DNA of 64,000 nucleotides from UBA710 sp051645705 (GCA_051645705.1 JBOFBU010000002.1:310001-374000); one strand, 5' to 3'. Numbered from the stretch's first letter, positions 1 through 11,308 are shown. Numbers and translations are program-made. The notes: generated from the sequence alone by a model not told the origin.

Positions 1-486
1 TTTCAAAAAAGAGTTAAAAAATTATTTTTAATTTCCCCAATGAATTCTTTTATGTGATTTGATTTTCTTTTTAAAAGACCTGCTTTTACTCCTAAAAATT
101 TTGATAAAAATCTGAAATTAAATAATATGTTTTATTTCAATATTATTAATACATTAAATAAAAATAATATCGAAAAAATTATTAGAGAAGATACAAAATA
201 TAGATTAGAAAATAGAGCATTTTTAAAAAGTCTTGGTAATGATATTTGTTCTTTTTATAACTTTGTTATAGCAACAAGGAAAGAAGAATCTTTAATAAAA
301 CAAAAAACTTTAATAGTTAGTGGTTTTGAAAATAAAATAATTCCTAGAAATTCTATTATTTTCGCTTTTAAAAAATCATCAAAACCACATATTCAAATTG
401 ATTTTTTCAAACAAATAGGTCATATTCCTTTTAAAGAAACTCCTGAATATTTTATTGATGTATTAGAAGAATTTATTGAAACTTAA
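1..486 (+). CDS. Alpha/beta hydrolase, C-terminal part (cut by window start)
   Basis: The reading frame is open from base 1 to the TAA at 484-486, with TGA as Trp near base 55, so the start lies outside the window. The visible 161 residues end in a GHIPFKETPEYF block. This matches the catalytic-His region of the alpha/beta hydrolase fold, where a Gly-His pair is followed by an E/P-rich segment and a closing helix. About 35 residues earlier, VSGFENKIIPRN occupies the place of the usual acid-residue loop (normally G-x-x-D), with an Asn or Glu there. The nucleophile elbow (GxSxG) is not in the window. The family includes small carboxylesterases and lipases; the substrate cannot be told. The end overlaps the convergent folD end by 14 bases. 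Confidence 0.6.
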
Positions 487-1306
487 TTTTTCTTTTATAA
501 GCTAAAATAATATTTTGAATTAAAGAACAAACAGTAAGAGGACCTATTCCTCCTGGTGATGGAGAAAAATTATTAATTTTTTCTTTAGCGTCTTGAATAT
601 CGACATCTCCAACTATTTTATTTTCATCAAATGTATTTATACCAACATCAATTACTGTTGATCCATTTTTTACATTTTCCTTTTTAACTAAATTAGCACA
701 TCCTGCAGCTACAATAAGAATATCTGCTTCTTCGCTCCCTTTTATTCCTGTTTCGATATTAAATGATCTAGTAATAGCACCTAATCTATTAAGCAATATT
801 TTTGTAGGATTACCAACAAGTTCTGATTCTCCTATTACATATGCTTTTTTATTTTTTATTTCTATTTTATTTTCTTCCAAACAAGTTATTATAGCTTTTG
901 CTGTTGCCGGAATAAAATAAAAGCCTTCATTATTTATAAAGTTTTTTTTATTTTTTGTTGTAAGACCATCAACATCTTTTTCAACATCGATTAGATCAAG
1001 AACATCTTTTTTATTTAATGTTGAAGGAATAGGTAATTGAATAATAATTCCATCATATAGATTTTTAAATAAATTTATTTCTTTTTTTAAATCCTCAAAA
1101 CTTATATTATTATCATATTTTTTATGGTCTGTTTTTATTCCAACATATGATGCTTTTTTAAGTTTGTTATTAATATATTTATTTGATTCAAATACATTTC
1201 CAATTTGAATGATACAAAAAGTAATTTTATAATTGTTTTTTTCTATTTCTTCTTTTATTTCCTCAATTATTTTTTTACTTAGCGCAACTCCATCTAAAAT
1301 ATTCAT
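473..1306 (-). CDS. folD: FolD, bifunctional methylene-THF dehydrogenase / methenyl-THF cyclohydrolase
   Basis: Interconverts methylene-, methenyl- and 10-formyl-tetrahydrofolate in the cytosol, supplying one-carbon units for formyl-Met-tRNA and thymidylate. The 277-residue length is usual. Visible hallmarks are the catalytic Tyr44/Lys48 (SNKYINNK), the substrate loop IIQLPIP (86-94), VDGLT (112-116), and the C-terminal SPSPGGIGPLTV signature. The Rossmann glycine motif reads VIGESELVGNP (157-167); many relatives have Arg where Glu160 stands, a residue that contacts the NADP 2'-phosphate in the human enzyme. The start follows the valS stop by one base and has AAAGGG in the valS tail as a ribosome-binding site, so the two genes are probably co-transcribed. 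Confidence 0.95.
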   Translation of the reverse strand: MNILDGVALSKKIIEEIKEEIEKNNYKITFCIIQIGNVFESNKYINNKLKKASYVGIKTDHKKYDNNISFEDLKKEINLFKNLYDGIIIQLPIPSTLNKKDVLDLIDVEKDVDGLTTKNKKNFINNEGFYFIPATAKAIITCLEENKIEIKNKKAYVIGESELVGNPTKILLNRLGAITRSFNIETGIKGSEEADILIVAAGCANLVKKENVKNGSTVIDVGINTFDENKIVGDVDIQDAKEKINNFSPSPGGIGPLTVCSLIQNIILAYKRKIKFQ

Positions 1307-1307
1307 A

Positions 1308-3812
1308 TTACCCTTTTATTTTTTTATTTATTAAAATTAATTTTTCTTTAAATAATATTAGTTTTTCTTGTTCGATTTTAACCTTATCTTTTGGTGCTTT
1401 TAATATAAATTTTTCATTAGATAAAATGTTGTTTGCTCTTTTAATTTCTTCTTCAATAAAAGCTTTTTCTTTTAGAAGTTTTTCTTGTTCCATTTTTATT
1501 AATTCATCACTTAATTTTATACTTATTTCTAAAGAAGAATTTTTATATAAAACACCATTATTTTCTTCTGTTTCTGCATTAACTAATTTATTAACTATTT
1601 TTATTAATTCATTTATATTTTTTTCGTTTATTTTTAATATGTTAAAAAAGACTTTTTCCTTAACTGAAATATTATAAGTATTTCTAAAATTTTTTATCAT
1701 ATCAATAATTTCAATTGCTCTATCAATATAACTTACATTAGAATAATTTTTTAATTCATATTCTGTTGATTCTAATAGTTCTTTTTCTGTTAAATTTAAA
1801 TAAAGTTTATCAGTTATAAATGGTAAAAAAGGATGAATCATTATTAATAATTTTTCAAGAATTTCCTTTGCATTTTTTTTATTTGGATTTACTTTTAAAA
1901 ATTCAACATAATATGATGAAAAATCATTATAAATAAAATTAGAAATTTCTTTACCAATAAATGAAAAATTAAATTTTTCCATAAATTTTTTTATATTTTT
2001 TTCTAAATTAAATAACTTTGAATTTATTCACTTATCACTAAAAAATAATTCAGTATTATTATCGTCTGGCATGTTAATAATATATCTATTAATATTTCAT
2101 AATTTATTACATAAAGCTCAGGCATTATTAATTTTTTCTGGACTATAATTTATATCATTTCCCGGTGAAGAATTCGTTAATAAAAATCAACGAAGAGAAT
2201 CCGAACCATACTTATCAATAACTTCCATTGGATCAATTCCATTACCTAAAGATTTAGACATTTTTCTGCCTTGTTCATCTTTAATTAAACCATGTAATAA
2301 TAATTTATTAAATGGTATTTCATTCATAAATTCTAATGAAAAAAAATACATTCTCGCAACTCAAAAGAAAATAATATCATATCCTGTAACTAAAATTGAT
2401 GTTGGAAAAAAGCGTTTTAAAAATTTTTCTTCATTTGGTCAACCTAAAAAAGAAAAGGGAGCAATCCCGGAAGAGAATCATGTATCTAATACATCCTCAT
2501 CTTGAACTCATTCTTTTCCTGGACTTGTTTCTTGTACTAAAATTTCTTCCCCTTTATATCAAACAGGAATTCTATGACCTCATCAAAGTTGTCTTGATAA
2601 ATTTCAATCATAAGTATCTTTCATTCAATGCTTAAGTATTTTTTCAAATCTTTTTGGAATTATTTCTACTTTATCTTTTGAATTCAAATTATTTAACACT
2701 AATTCTGAAAATGGTTTCATTTTTAAAAATCATTGTGACTTTACCAGTATCTCAATTACTTCATTTGTTCTTTCTGAAACTCCAATATTATTTTTTATAT
2801 TTTTTATTTCAACAATTAAGTCATTTTTTCTTAAAAAAATTTCTATTTTTTCTCTTGCTTCTTCTCTACTTAATCCTTTAAAATCTCCTGCTAAATCATT
2901 AAGTTTTCCATCTTCATTAATACACTCTTTAATTTCTAGATTATTTTTTTTAATAATATCAATATCATTAACAGCATGTGCTGAAACTTTCATAAATCCA
3001 CTACCAAAATCAATTTTAATATAATCATCTGTAATAATAGGAAGAACATTTTTTGTTAATGGATTAATAACTTTTTTATTTAAATATTTATTTTTATTTT
3101 TATCTTCTGGATTAAAAGCAATTGCTACATCTGAAAAAATTGTTTCAATTCTTGTTGTAGCTATAGTTATAAAATCATTTTCGTTTTCTAAAAAATATTT
3201 TATATAATACATTTTAGAATTTTTTTCTTTATTAATAACTTCTATATTAGAAATGGCAGTTTTTAATTTAATATCTCAATTAATTGGTTTTTTATCTCTA
3301 TAAATTAAACCTTTATTGTATAAATCAATAAATATTTTATTTACTGCTTTATTAGCTTCAGGATCTAATGTAAATCTTTCATTTGTATAATCTAAGGCAA
3401 GACCCAATTTATTTCATTGTTCTTTTATAATTCCTGCATATAAATCTTTTCATTCAAAAGCTTTTTCTAAAAACTTTTCTCTTCCTAATAAATGCTTATC
3501 AATATTTTCTTCAATTAATTTTTGTTCAACTTTTGTCTGCGTTGCAATTCCAGCATGATCTGTAGCTGGTAAAAATAAAACGTCAAATCCTTGTATTTTT
3601 TTATATCTTATTATTGAATCTTGAATAAATCCATCTCATGCATGTCCTAAGTGTAATTTACCGGTTACATTAGGAGGAGGAAGAATAATACAAAATGGTT
3701 TTTTTGTTTCATCATGAGTTGAAAAAAATTTTTTATCAATTCATTTTTTATTTATATTTTTCTCTACATTTTTATGATTATATTTTTTATCATCAATTAT
3801 TTCATTTTGCAT
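1308..3812 (-). CDS. valS: Valyl-tRNA synthetase
   Basis: Charges tRNA-Val in the cytosol. The 834-codon frame is continuous only with TGA as Trp. It shows PPNVTGKLHLGHA (HIGH motif) near the N-terminus, MSKSLGNGIDP (KMSKS) in the middle, the inserted CP1 editing domain (TTRIETIF, then GSGFMKVSAHAVND), and a C-terminal helical arm rich in Lys/Glu typical of ValRS. In the editing domain the usual segment K-x-T-P-A-H-D-x-x-D is one residue shorter and has Ala after His, but the Lys and final Asp are kept. A TATAAT lies 11 bases upstream of the ATG and no Shine-Dalgarno is visible, so the message is probably leaderless. The gene is divergent from metK and followed by folD. Confidence 0.97.
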
Positions 3813-3823
3813 ACTTTTATAAT

Positions 3824-3829
3824 ATTATA
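3824..3829 (-). promoter_or_regulatory. Candidate -10 box of valS
   Basis: TATAAT on the minus strand ends 11 bases before the valS ATG. With normal spacing to the transcription start, the leader would be only about 5 bases. Confidence 0.5.
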
Positions 3830-3854
3830 AAATATTTCAGTTTATAATAAATGA

Positions 3855-3860
3855 TATAAT
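3855..3860 (+). promoter_or_regulatory. Candidate -10 box of metK
   Basis: TATAAT lies 25 bases upstream of the metK ATG. It is followed by a GGGGA ribosome-binding site ending five bases before the start. No convincing -35 box is visible. Confidence 0.55.
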
Positions 3861-3885
3861 TTAAAAAATAAATTTTTGGGGAAAA

Positions 3886-5019
3886 ATGAAATATTACTTT
3901 ACTTCCGAATCTGTTGGTGTTGGACACCCTGATAAAATATGTGATCAAATTTCTGATGCCATCTTAGATAAGATATTAAAGAAAGATCCAACAGCTAAAG
4001 TTGCAATAGAAGTAATGGCTTCTAATAGATTAATTATTGTAGGGGGAGAAATAACTACTACTACATATGTTGATATAACAGCTACCACATGAGAAATATT
4101 ACTTAAACTAGGATACAACGAGAATGATTTTACTATTCTTTCAAATGTAAATTCTCAATCAAAAGAAATTCTTCATTCTGTTGAACATTTAGATGGAACT
4201 ATTGGAGCGGGTGATCAAGGGATAATTTTTGGTTACGCTACGAACGAAACAAAAGAATTTATGCCTATCACTTTAGTTATTGCTCATAAATTAAATAAAT
4301 TAACAGAATCACTTATAAGAAGTGGAGAACTATCATTTTTAAAGTTTGATATGAAATCACAAGTTACTATTTCATATAATGAATCCGAAAAAAAAATAGA
4401 TACTATTTTAATGTCAATTCAACATAAAGAAAATGTTTCTAAAAAAACAATTGAAGAAAATGTTAAAAAACTAGTTATTGAGCCAATTATAAATGAATAT
4501 TTACCAACTAAAGAATATAAAATAATAATTAATCCTTCAGGAAGTTTTACAATTGGTGGTCCAATTGGAGATACTGGTTTAACTGGAAGAAAAATAATAG
4601 TAGATTCTTATGGCGGAGCTGCTAGACATGGTGGTGGTGCTTTTAGTGGAAAAGATCCAACAAAGGTAGATCGTTCAGCTGCATATGCTGCAAGATGAGT
4701 TGCAAAAAATTTAGTAGCTGCTAAAATAGCTGATAAACTTGAAATTCAAATCTCTTATGGGATAGGAATAACTAAACCTATTTCTATTTTTGTTGAAACA
4801 TTTGGAACAGAAAAAATTGCTAAAGAAAAAATAGAAAAAATAATTAAAAAAGTATTTGATTTAACTCCTGGAGGAATAATTAGAGATTTAGATCTTAGAA
4901 AACCTATTTATCTTCAAACAGCAACTTATGGTCACTTTGGAAGAACTGATATTAATTTACCTTGAGAAAAAACTAATAAAGTTAAAGAAATATTAAAAAT
5001 TAAAAATGAAATAAAATAA
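3886..5019 (+). CDS. metK: S-adenosylmethionine synthetase
   Basis: Makes SAM from methionine and ATP for the cell's methyltransferases. The 377-residue frame (TGA as Trp) begins with the family signature TSESVGVGHPDKICDQISDAI. It then shows GAGDQGIIFGYA, the glycine-rich GPIGDTGLTGRK, the P-loop-like GGAARHGGGAFSGKDPTKVDRSAAYAAR, and a C-terminus ending in ATYGHFGRTD. All three structural repeats of the family are represented and the length is near the usual 380-400. It stands alone on the plus strand between divergent valS and convergent plsC, whose stop is one base beyond. Confidence 0.97.
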
Positions 5020-5020
5020 T

Positions 5021-5989
5021 TTATTTCTTTTCTTTCTTTTCTTCTTTTTCCATATATTTTTTAAGTTCTTTTTCTTCTTGTTCTAAAATCTTTTTTTCTT
5101 GGTCTGCTTCTTTTTGTCTTTTTTTCTGTTCTTTAACAAATATTTTTTGTTCTTGTTTTTTAAATTTTGTTTCTAATTTTAAAAGTTTTTCTTTTTTCTT
5201 TTCAGTTAAAGAATTTTCAAAATTATATTCAGGTTTTTTAAATTCACTTTTTACAATATTTTCTACTCTTTGAGCTAAAGCTTGTGATGTTTGATTTACA
5301 AAAGAAGAAGCATTTATTTTTTTATGAAAAATAACTTCTACAACTAATGGAACATTTCTTTTATGTGTAAAACCAGAAATTGAATTATTTATTGTAACAG
5401 GAATAATGGAAATAAGTTCTTTTTGTGCAACTTTAACAGCGGCAGATTTAAACGGAGATATTGATCCTTCTGTATTTCTAGTTCCTTCTGGAAAAATAAG
5501 TCCAAATGTTTTTTCATTTTTAACAAATTTACCAAAATTTAAATATGTTTCATAAGCTGCTCTTGGATTATCTCTATCAAGAAAAAATGTATTAATTAAT
5601 TCTAATGGTCATCTTGTTTTAGGATTATATTTTAATTCTTCTTTTGCAAGAAATGTTACTAACTTTTCTTTTTCTTCTTTATCATGTCCTTGTTTGGCTA
5701 AAGCACAAGCTATGATTATTGGATCTGAATTATCTTGATGATTAGAAATTAAAAAAGCTGGGCCACTTGATTGAACATTTTCATAGCCTTTTACAATAAT
5801 TTTTACTTTTAAAATTTTAAGCATTCTTTTTATTTGTTTTAATAAAAACATATATCTATTTTCAAGAGGATATCTACTAGGCTCCGCTTGAGCTCTTTTT
5901 GCTTTCCCTTTGCATCTTAATGCTGTAAAATCAAAAAATGGTTTTGTTAAAATAACTTTTTTATTTATTTTCTTTTTATCATTATCCAT
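5021..5989 (-). CDS. plsC: 1-acyl-glycerol-3-phosphate acyltransferase (PlsC family)
   Basis: Transfers an acyl chain to lysophosphatidic acid at the inner face of the membrane to give phosphatidic acid. The catalytic motif is SNHQDNSDP (the NHx4D box, around residue 83) and the substrate motif is FPEGTRN. The enzyme core takes up about 225 residues. The last 90-100 residues are an unusual tail made almost wholly of Lys, Glu and Gln (predicted long helix or coiled coil), giving 322 residues where relatives are commonly 220-260. The preceding acpS gene ends two bases before this start, so the two lipid-synthesis genes are probably one transcript. Confidence 0.92.
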
Positions 5990-5991
5990 AA

Positions 5992-6291
5992 TTATATTAT
6001 TATAACAAATGCTATAATGTAATCTCCTTCATTAGAAACAGAAATTTGAAACTCTTTAAATGAGTATACTTTTTCTGTTTTATTAATATAAATTTTAGAA
6101 AAATTACTATATTTATTATTCGCTTTAAAAATAGCTTCTTTTATAGCTCATCTAGTAGCTACATATTTTGCTTTTAAATCTGGATTTAATGCTTTATAAG
6201 CAGTTATCTCTTTTGGACTAAGAATTTTTGAAATCAAATCTAATTCTAGATTTTCAAACCTTGAAATTTTTGTTAAATCAACACCTATCAT
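5992..6291 (-). CDS. acpS: Holo-[acyl-carrier-protein] synthase
   Basis: Attaches the 4'-phosphopantetheine arm of CoA to a serine of acyl carrier protein. The 99-residue frame needs TGA as Trp and is therefore easily missed. It shows the N-terminal magnesium-binding GVDLTKISRFE (Asp5) and the WAIKEAIFKA motif (residues 48-57) whose Glu completes the metal site. The length is slightly below the usual 115-125. It sits between glf and plsC in a run of close same-strand genes. Mycoplasmas lacking full fatty-acid synthesis often keep ACP and AcpS, perhaps for lipid transfer; that role is an inference here. Confidence 0.9.
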
Positions 6292-6315
6292 TTTTATTCC
6301 TTATTATTTATTTTA

Positions 6316-7473
6316 TTATTTGTTTGTTATTTTTTCGCCTAGTTCTAGAGCTTGATTTATTGCTTCATCCATATTTATGTATTGAAATCTAGCAAGTCTT
6401 CCTAAAAGTAAAAGATTTTTATATTTTTTAGCACATTGACAATATCTATTATACTTTATTCTTGCCTCATTAGATGCTAATGGATAATATGGTTCATTAA
6501 ATACTTTATCATCAGGATGATATGCTCCAGGATATTCCTTTGAAATGTATGTATATGGTTTTCTTTCTTTATCAGGATAAAAATTTTGAAATTCAGTAAT
6601 TCTTGTCATTTTCGGATCTGCTGGATAATTTACTACAGCAGTTTCTTGATATTGAGAAACTGGTAATTTTTCAATATCAATTTTTAAAGAACGATAATCA
6701 AGTATTCCATATTTATTCTTAAATAATTTATCTATAGGGCCTGTATATATAATTAAGTTATCTTCTCCATTAAATAAAACTTTATCATCACTAAAAACTA
6801 TTTTTTCATCTGCATCATTCGATAGGAAAACTTTAATATTTTTATGATTTAAAATGTTTTCAATTACTTTTGTAAAACCATAGATCGGAATGCCTTCAAA
6901 TGGATCAACAAAATAACGATCATAATATGATAAAACAATTGGAACTCTTGCTGTAACTGATTTATCAATTTCATTGGGATTTAAACCTCACATTTTAGTA
7001 GTGTAATTTTCAAATATATTTTCATATACAAATTTTGATAATTTTTTAATTAAAGGATTATTGTGTTTTTCAAGTTCTAAAATAGGAACAGATTTTAAAT
7101 CTTTAAAATCATTTAATAAAATTTTTTTTATTTCTTCAGCATCATTTGCGAAGAATGTATCAATACCCGTAAAATTAAAGGGTATAGGAATTTTTTTTCC
7201 TTGAACAAAACCTTCAACTCGATTATTAAAATTATTTTTTTCCATAAATTTATTAATAAAATTAATCACTTTATCTTTTGAAGTATGAAAAATATGCGGA
7301 CCATATTTTTGAACAATTATCCCTTCTATTTCTTCGTCAAAAATATGTCCAGCTACTACATCTCTTTTTTCATAAATTTCAACATCATAGTCTTTTTCTG
7401 CTAAATATCTTGCTATTGATGCACCAGAAATTCCTGCACCAACTACAATAATTTTATTCTTGTTTGTCTTCAT
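6316..7473 (-). CDS. glf: UDP-galactopyranose mutase
   Basis: FAD enzyme converting UDP-galactopyranose to UDP-galactofuranose, the donor for galactofuranose-containing glycolipids or polysaccharide. The frame of 385 codons shows the FAD-binding VVGAGISGASIARYLAE (10-26), an acidic EIYEKR at the end of the second strand, GPHIFHT (about 59-65), and the C-terminal LLLLGRLARFQYINMDEAI block typical of Glf. I chose ATG 7473 because the Rossmann strand begins seven residues later. A longer in-frame start at 7542 would add an unrelated hydrophobic leader lying inside the upstream gene. The 5' end overlaps that gene by 20 bases. Its presence suggests a galactofuranose-bearing surface glycan. Confidence 0.94.
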
Positions 7474-8032
7474 GATGAGAATTAATATCAATAAATTTAT
7501 CAAGTAATATTTTTTGAGCTTTAATAATATCCATTGCTTCATGAATTAAAGGTAATAATTTTTCTGATGTAGGATAAGAATTATTATTAGTATTATTAGT
7601 ATTAGTATTAGTATTAGTATTATTGTTAGTATTATTTAATGTTGGATTTTGAACGTTAGTAATTGGTGGTTGTTGAGGAACACAATTATAGTGAGTATGT
7701 GAAAAAAAACAATGTTGTTGAGGAATATAATTATAATTAACATTCGGAACAAATACAGATTGTGGTTGAGGAATATAATTATAATGAACTTGCTTATTCA
7801 TATTATTTAATGGAATTGTATATTTATCGATAATATTTAAAGATAATGTTTGTGTTTCCTCTGGTGCTTGAGTATTACCTTGAATAATTCATCCATTATT
7901 TGTTCTTGTAAGAATTTGTTGATTTGAATTATATCCAAAATTTGAATTAATTGGTCTTCTAATTGGGAAATTAATATTATAAGAATTACTTATTTTATTT
8001 GTAAAATAAGGAAGTTGAGTATTATTATGCAT
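7454..8032 (-). CDS. Asn/Gln/Pro/Tyr-rich low-complexity protein, 192 aa, unknown function
   Basis: Not recognised. The protein starts MHNNTQLPYFTNKIS and has no signal peptide or membrane helix. Its middle carries a degenerate repeat around HYNYIPQPQ / NYNYIPQQ / HYNCVPQQ. A run of alternating Asn and Thr follows, encoded by an AATACT hexamer repeat, and a helical C-terminus ends the protein. The start has an AGAGGA ribosome-binding site and a TATAAT at 8065-8070. It overlaps the start of glf by 20 bases. Composition resembles the low-complexity part of the 611-residue protein at 14054-15889. Disordered cytosolic protein is the best description. Confidence 0.7.
7581..7636 (-). repeat. Hexanucleotide AATACT-type simple repeat inside a CDS
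   Basis: About 55 bases built from AAT and ACT triplets (in gene orientation), including four consecutive AATACT units coding Asn-Thr. The unit is a multiple of three, so copy-number change would alter length and not frame. Confidence 0.75.
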
Positions 8033-8064
8033 TATTCCTCTTTCTTTTTAATTAAATAAATATA

Positions 8065-8070
8065 ATTATA
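8065..8070 (-). promoter_or_regulatory. Candidate -10 box of the 192-aa protein / glf
   Basis: A minus-strand TATAAT lies 32 bases upstream of the ATG, with AGAGGA as ribosome-binding site in between. It could drive the 192-aa protein, glf, acpS and plsC together. Confidence 0.4.
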
Positions 8071-8120
8071 AATAATTTTTCTAATTTATTTTATTTTAAA
8101 ATACTAAAATTTTAATATTA

Positions 8121-8672
8121 TTAAATTTCGTCGAATAAATCTTTATTAAAAATGCCTATATATGGAAGATTTCTTAATTTTTCTTTAACATCTAGACCAA
8201 ATCCAATAAGAAACTCATTTGGGGCAATAAATCCATATTTATCCACTTCAAAATTATTTTTTCTTCCTTCTTTTTTATCAAGTAATGTTAAAATTTTGAT
8301 TGAATTAGGGTTTCTTCTTTTTAAATTTTCTTTTACTTTATTAAGAGAAAGACCACTATCAACAATATCTTCAACAATTAAAACATCTTTACCTGAAATA
8401 TCATTAGCTAAATCCATAACAATTTTTATATTTCCAGAAGATTTTTGACTTCCACTATATGTAGAAATAGTCATAAAGTCTATTTCATGATTGGTTTTAA
8501 TTGATTTAATTAATTGAGCTAAAAAAGGAATTGAACCCTTTAAAATTGAAATAAGAATTAAATTTTTAGAATTACCGTATGTTTCATCTACTCAGAGAGC
8601 TAATTCTTTTATTTTTTTTTCGATTTCTTTTTCTGAAAAAAGAATTTTTGTTACATATTTTTTATCGCTCAC
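8121..8672 (-). CDS. hpt: Hypoxanthine(-guanine) phosphoribosyltransferase
   Basis: Salvages hypoxanthine and guanine with PRPP to IMP and GMP, which is essential where purines are not made. The 183-residue frame begins at GTG 8672, chosen because GGAGAT lies just upstream and the N-terminus MSDKKYVTKILFSEKEI aligns with the family. Recognisable motifs are ILKGSIPF (ribose-phosphate loop), the PRPP-binding VEDIVDSGLSL (about residues 100-110) and the C-terminal YGFIAPNEFLIGFGLD typical of Hpt. One internal TGA is read as Trp. The promoter TATAAT at 8704-8709 overlaps the secA stop codon. Confidence 0.93.
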
Positions 8673-8703
8673 ATTATCTCCGTTTCGATATTTAATACTT
8701 TAT

Positions 8704-8709
8704 ATTATA
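8704..8709 (-). promoter_or_regulatory. Candidate -10 box of hpt, overlapping the secA stop
   Basis: TATAAT in minus orientation lies 31 bases upstream of the GTG start of hpt and shares bases with the secA TAA (8705-8707). Confidence 0.4.
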
Positions 8710-11308
8710 AAAAAGAATCAAGGAAAAATAATTCTTTTTCATAATCATTATCAAATACTATTTCTTCATTAGGTTCTTGATTCAATTCATTTCTTATATC
8801 TTTTGTATTATTTTTAATTAGTTTTTCAATTCTTTTAATTATTAAATTTTCTAAAATTTTTGGAGTGTTTTTACCTATATTAACTTTAACTCCTCCAACA
8901 TTTAATACTTTAGTTTCTTTATCTTTAATAAGATTAATATTATTAAATAATTCCTGAATAGTATTTAAAGCAATAATATTAACCATTTCATTAAATTTTA
9001 AAGTACTTTCTTCTGCATAAACTTGATAAGGGTTTTTTTGAGAATATTGCACAACATTAGTTGATGATCTTAATTTATCCATTATATCAATATGATATTT
9101 TCATTGATTATCTAAAGCAGATATTATTGAACTTTTTTCATTTGATTGAACTCATTCAATAGAAGAATCTTGAATAGCATTTTCTCTATTTAGAAGATAA
9201 ATTTCTAATAAAGCAGTTTCAAAAAATGATGGGATTGTTTCAAAAGTTAAATTTAAAACATCTTCATAATTAAATTTAAAAGAAATTTCTTTTAAAAATA
9301 TTTCATTTATTTGGTCTACTAATTTATGATAATTAATCATTCCATTATCTTCTAAAACGCCATTTAAAAATAGAATTTCTTTTGATGTTGATTTAATCAT
9401 TCTTTTTATAATTCCTAAATTATCATCTTTTGCCAAAATAATATTTCTTTGTTTATAAATTAAATCTCTTTGCCTTCTTATAACATCATCATAATTTAAA
9501 ATAGATTTTCTTGAATCATAATTAAATCCTTCTATTTTCTTTTGGGCTCTAATAAATGCTTTTTTAATTGTTTTTCCTTCAATTTCATTGTCACCATATG
9601 ATTTAAATATTTCTTTTCATTTATCTTGTAAAGAAAATCTTTTAATAAGTGAATCTTCTATTGAAAGGAAAAATTGAGATTCACCAATATCTCCTTGTCT
9701 TCCTGCACGTCCTTTTAATTGATTATCTATTCTTTGTGCTTCTGCTCTATTTGTTCCAATAACAAAAAGACCACCAACTTCTCGTACTCCCTCACCAAGC
9801 TTAATATCTGTTCCTCTTCCGGCCATATTAGTTGCAATTGTAATTGAACCTAATTCTCCTGCTTTAGAAATAATAATCGCTTCTTGTTTATCTTGCTTTG
9901 CATTTAAAATTTTGTGAGGCAAATTTTCTTTTAAAAGAAATTCATGTAATATTTCTGATTCATCAACTTGTGATGTTCCAAGCAAAATAGGTTGTCCTTT
10001 TTTATGAATTTCTTTTATAGTCTCAATAATTGCTTTATATTTTGCAGATAATGATAAATAAATTTTATCAGGATGGTCTTTTCGAAGAATTGGTTTATTT
10101 GTAGGAACAACATTAACTCTCATATTATAAATATCAAGAAACTCTTGCTCTTCTGTTTTAGCAGTTCCTGTCATTCCACAAAGTTTTTTAAACATTCTAA
10201 AGAAGTTTTGATATGTTATTGTAGCTAATGTTTTAGTTTCGGGTTCAATTGTAACTTTTTCTTTTGCCTGGATTGCTTGTTGCAGTCCTTCAGAATATGC
10301 TCTTCCTTCCATAATCCTTCCAGTAAAGGAATCAACTAATTCTATTTTGTCTTCAATTACTACATACTCAACATCTTTTTTCATTATATAGTGTGCTCTT
10401 AATGCATTTTGAATTCTATGAACCATTTCTGAATTTTCAATATCATATAAATTTTTATATTTAAAATATTCATTTGCATAATTTACACCTTCAAAATTTA
10501 AAAATATTGATTGTGTTTCATGATCTATATCATATTTTGATGGATTAAGTGTTCTTACAAAAGCATCGGCCATTTCATAAACTGTATCTCCTTGAGATTC
10601 TCCACCAGAAATAATTAAAGGTGTTTTAGCTTCATCTATTAAAATTGAATCAACCTCATCTATTAAACAAAAATTCAAATCACGTTGAACCTTATCATTA
10701 TTTGAAATAACCATATTATCACGAAGATAATCAAAACCTAATTCAGAGTGAATTGAATATGTAACGTCAGCATTATAAGCATTCTTTTTAGCACTTTTAG
10801 AAGCATTTGCCTTATTAATTCCAACTGATAAACCTAATCAATTAAAAACTTCTCCCATTTCTTTTGCATCACGTTCTGCTAGATACTCATTAACAGTTGA
10901 AACTATAACACCCTTACCTTCAAGGGCATTTAAATATATTGGAGCTATAGAAGTTATAGTTTTACCTTCTCCGGTTTTCATTTCTGCAACTGAACCTAAA
11001 TCTAAAATAAGCCCACCAATCATTTGAACATCATATGGTTTTTTTCCAAGAACTCTATAAGTAGCTTCTCTTGCTACAGCAAAAGCTTCCGCTCTTATAT
11101 CATCAAGTTTAGCGCCTTGCTCTAATCTTTGTTTAAAAACACGAGTTCTATTTTTTAATTGATCATCGGTTAAATTTTTTATTGATTTTTCAATAAAATT
11201 TATTTTTTTCAAAATTGATTCAACAAATCTTATTTCGGAAGATTTTATTAAAACTCCCATGTTCTTCTTTTTTTTATGTTTAAAAAGCTTATTGTTTAAT
11301 TTCATCAT
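8705..11308 (-). CDS. secA: Preprotein translocase ATPase SecA
   Basis: Motor that pushes unfolded secretory and lipoprotein precursors through SecYEG. The 867-codon frame (several TGA Trp codons) shows EMKTGEGKT (Walker A, residues 109-117) and LIDEVDSILIDEA (Walker B/DEAD). Further on are GMTGTAKTEEQEF, TNMAGRGTDIKLGEGV and LKGRAGRQGDIGESQFFLSIED (motif VI). The helical scaffold ends in RSSTNVVQYSQKNPYQVYAEE. The C-terminal zinc finger of many SecA proteins is absent. Start MM at 11308 or 11305; both are possible. The first 16 residues are very basic. It supplies export capacity for the large surface proteins elsewhere in the window. A TATAAT 14 bases upstream implies a very short leader. 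Confidence 0.97.

Noticed and set aside
4..486. A complete 119-residue gene starting at ATG 127
   Set aside because: The frame is open upstream to base 1, and the protein aligns with the C-terminal end of an alpha/beta hydrolase, so it is a truncated view of a longer gene.
2955..3010. Loss of the catalytic Asp of the ValRS editing site
   Set aside because: The Asp missing after His is not the universal one. By comparison with T. thermophilus ValRS/IleRS the essential Lys and the Asp nine residues later correspond to Lys and Asp that are still present, so only a one-residue deletion and a neighbour change remain.
7474..7542. N-terminal hydrophobic leader for Glf
   Set aside because: The extra 23 residues are translated from the overlapping upstream gene, and the Rossmann fold of Glf starts right after ATG 7473.
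7581..7636. Possible CRISPR or regulatory repeat array
   Set aside because: The units are 6-base codon repeats without spacers, and they translate to Asn-Thr in frame.
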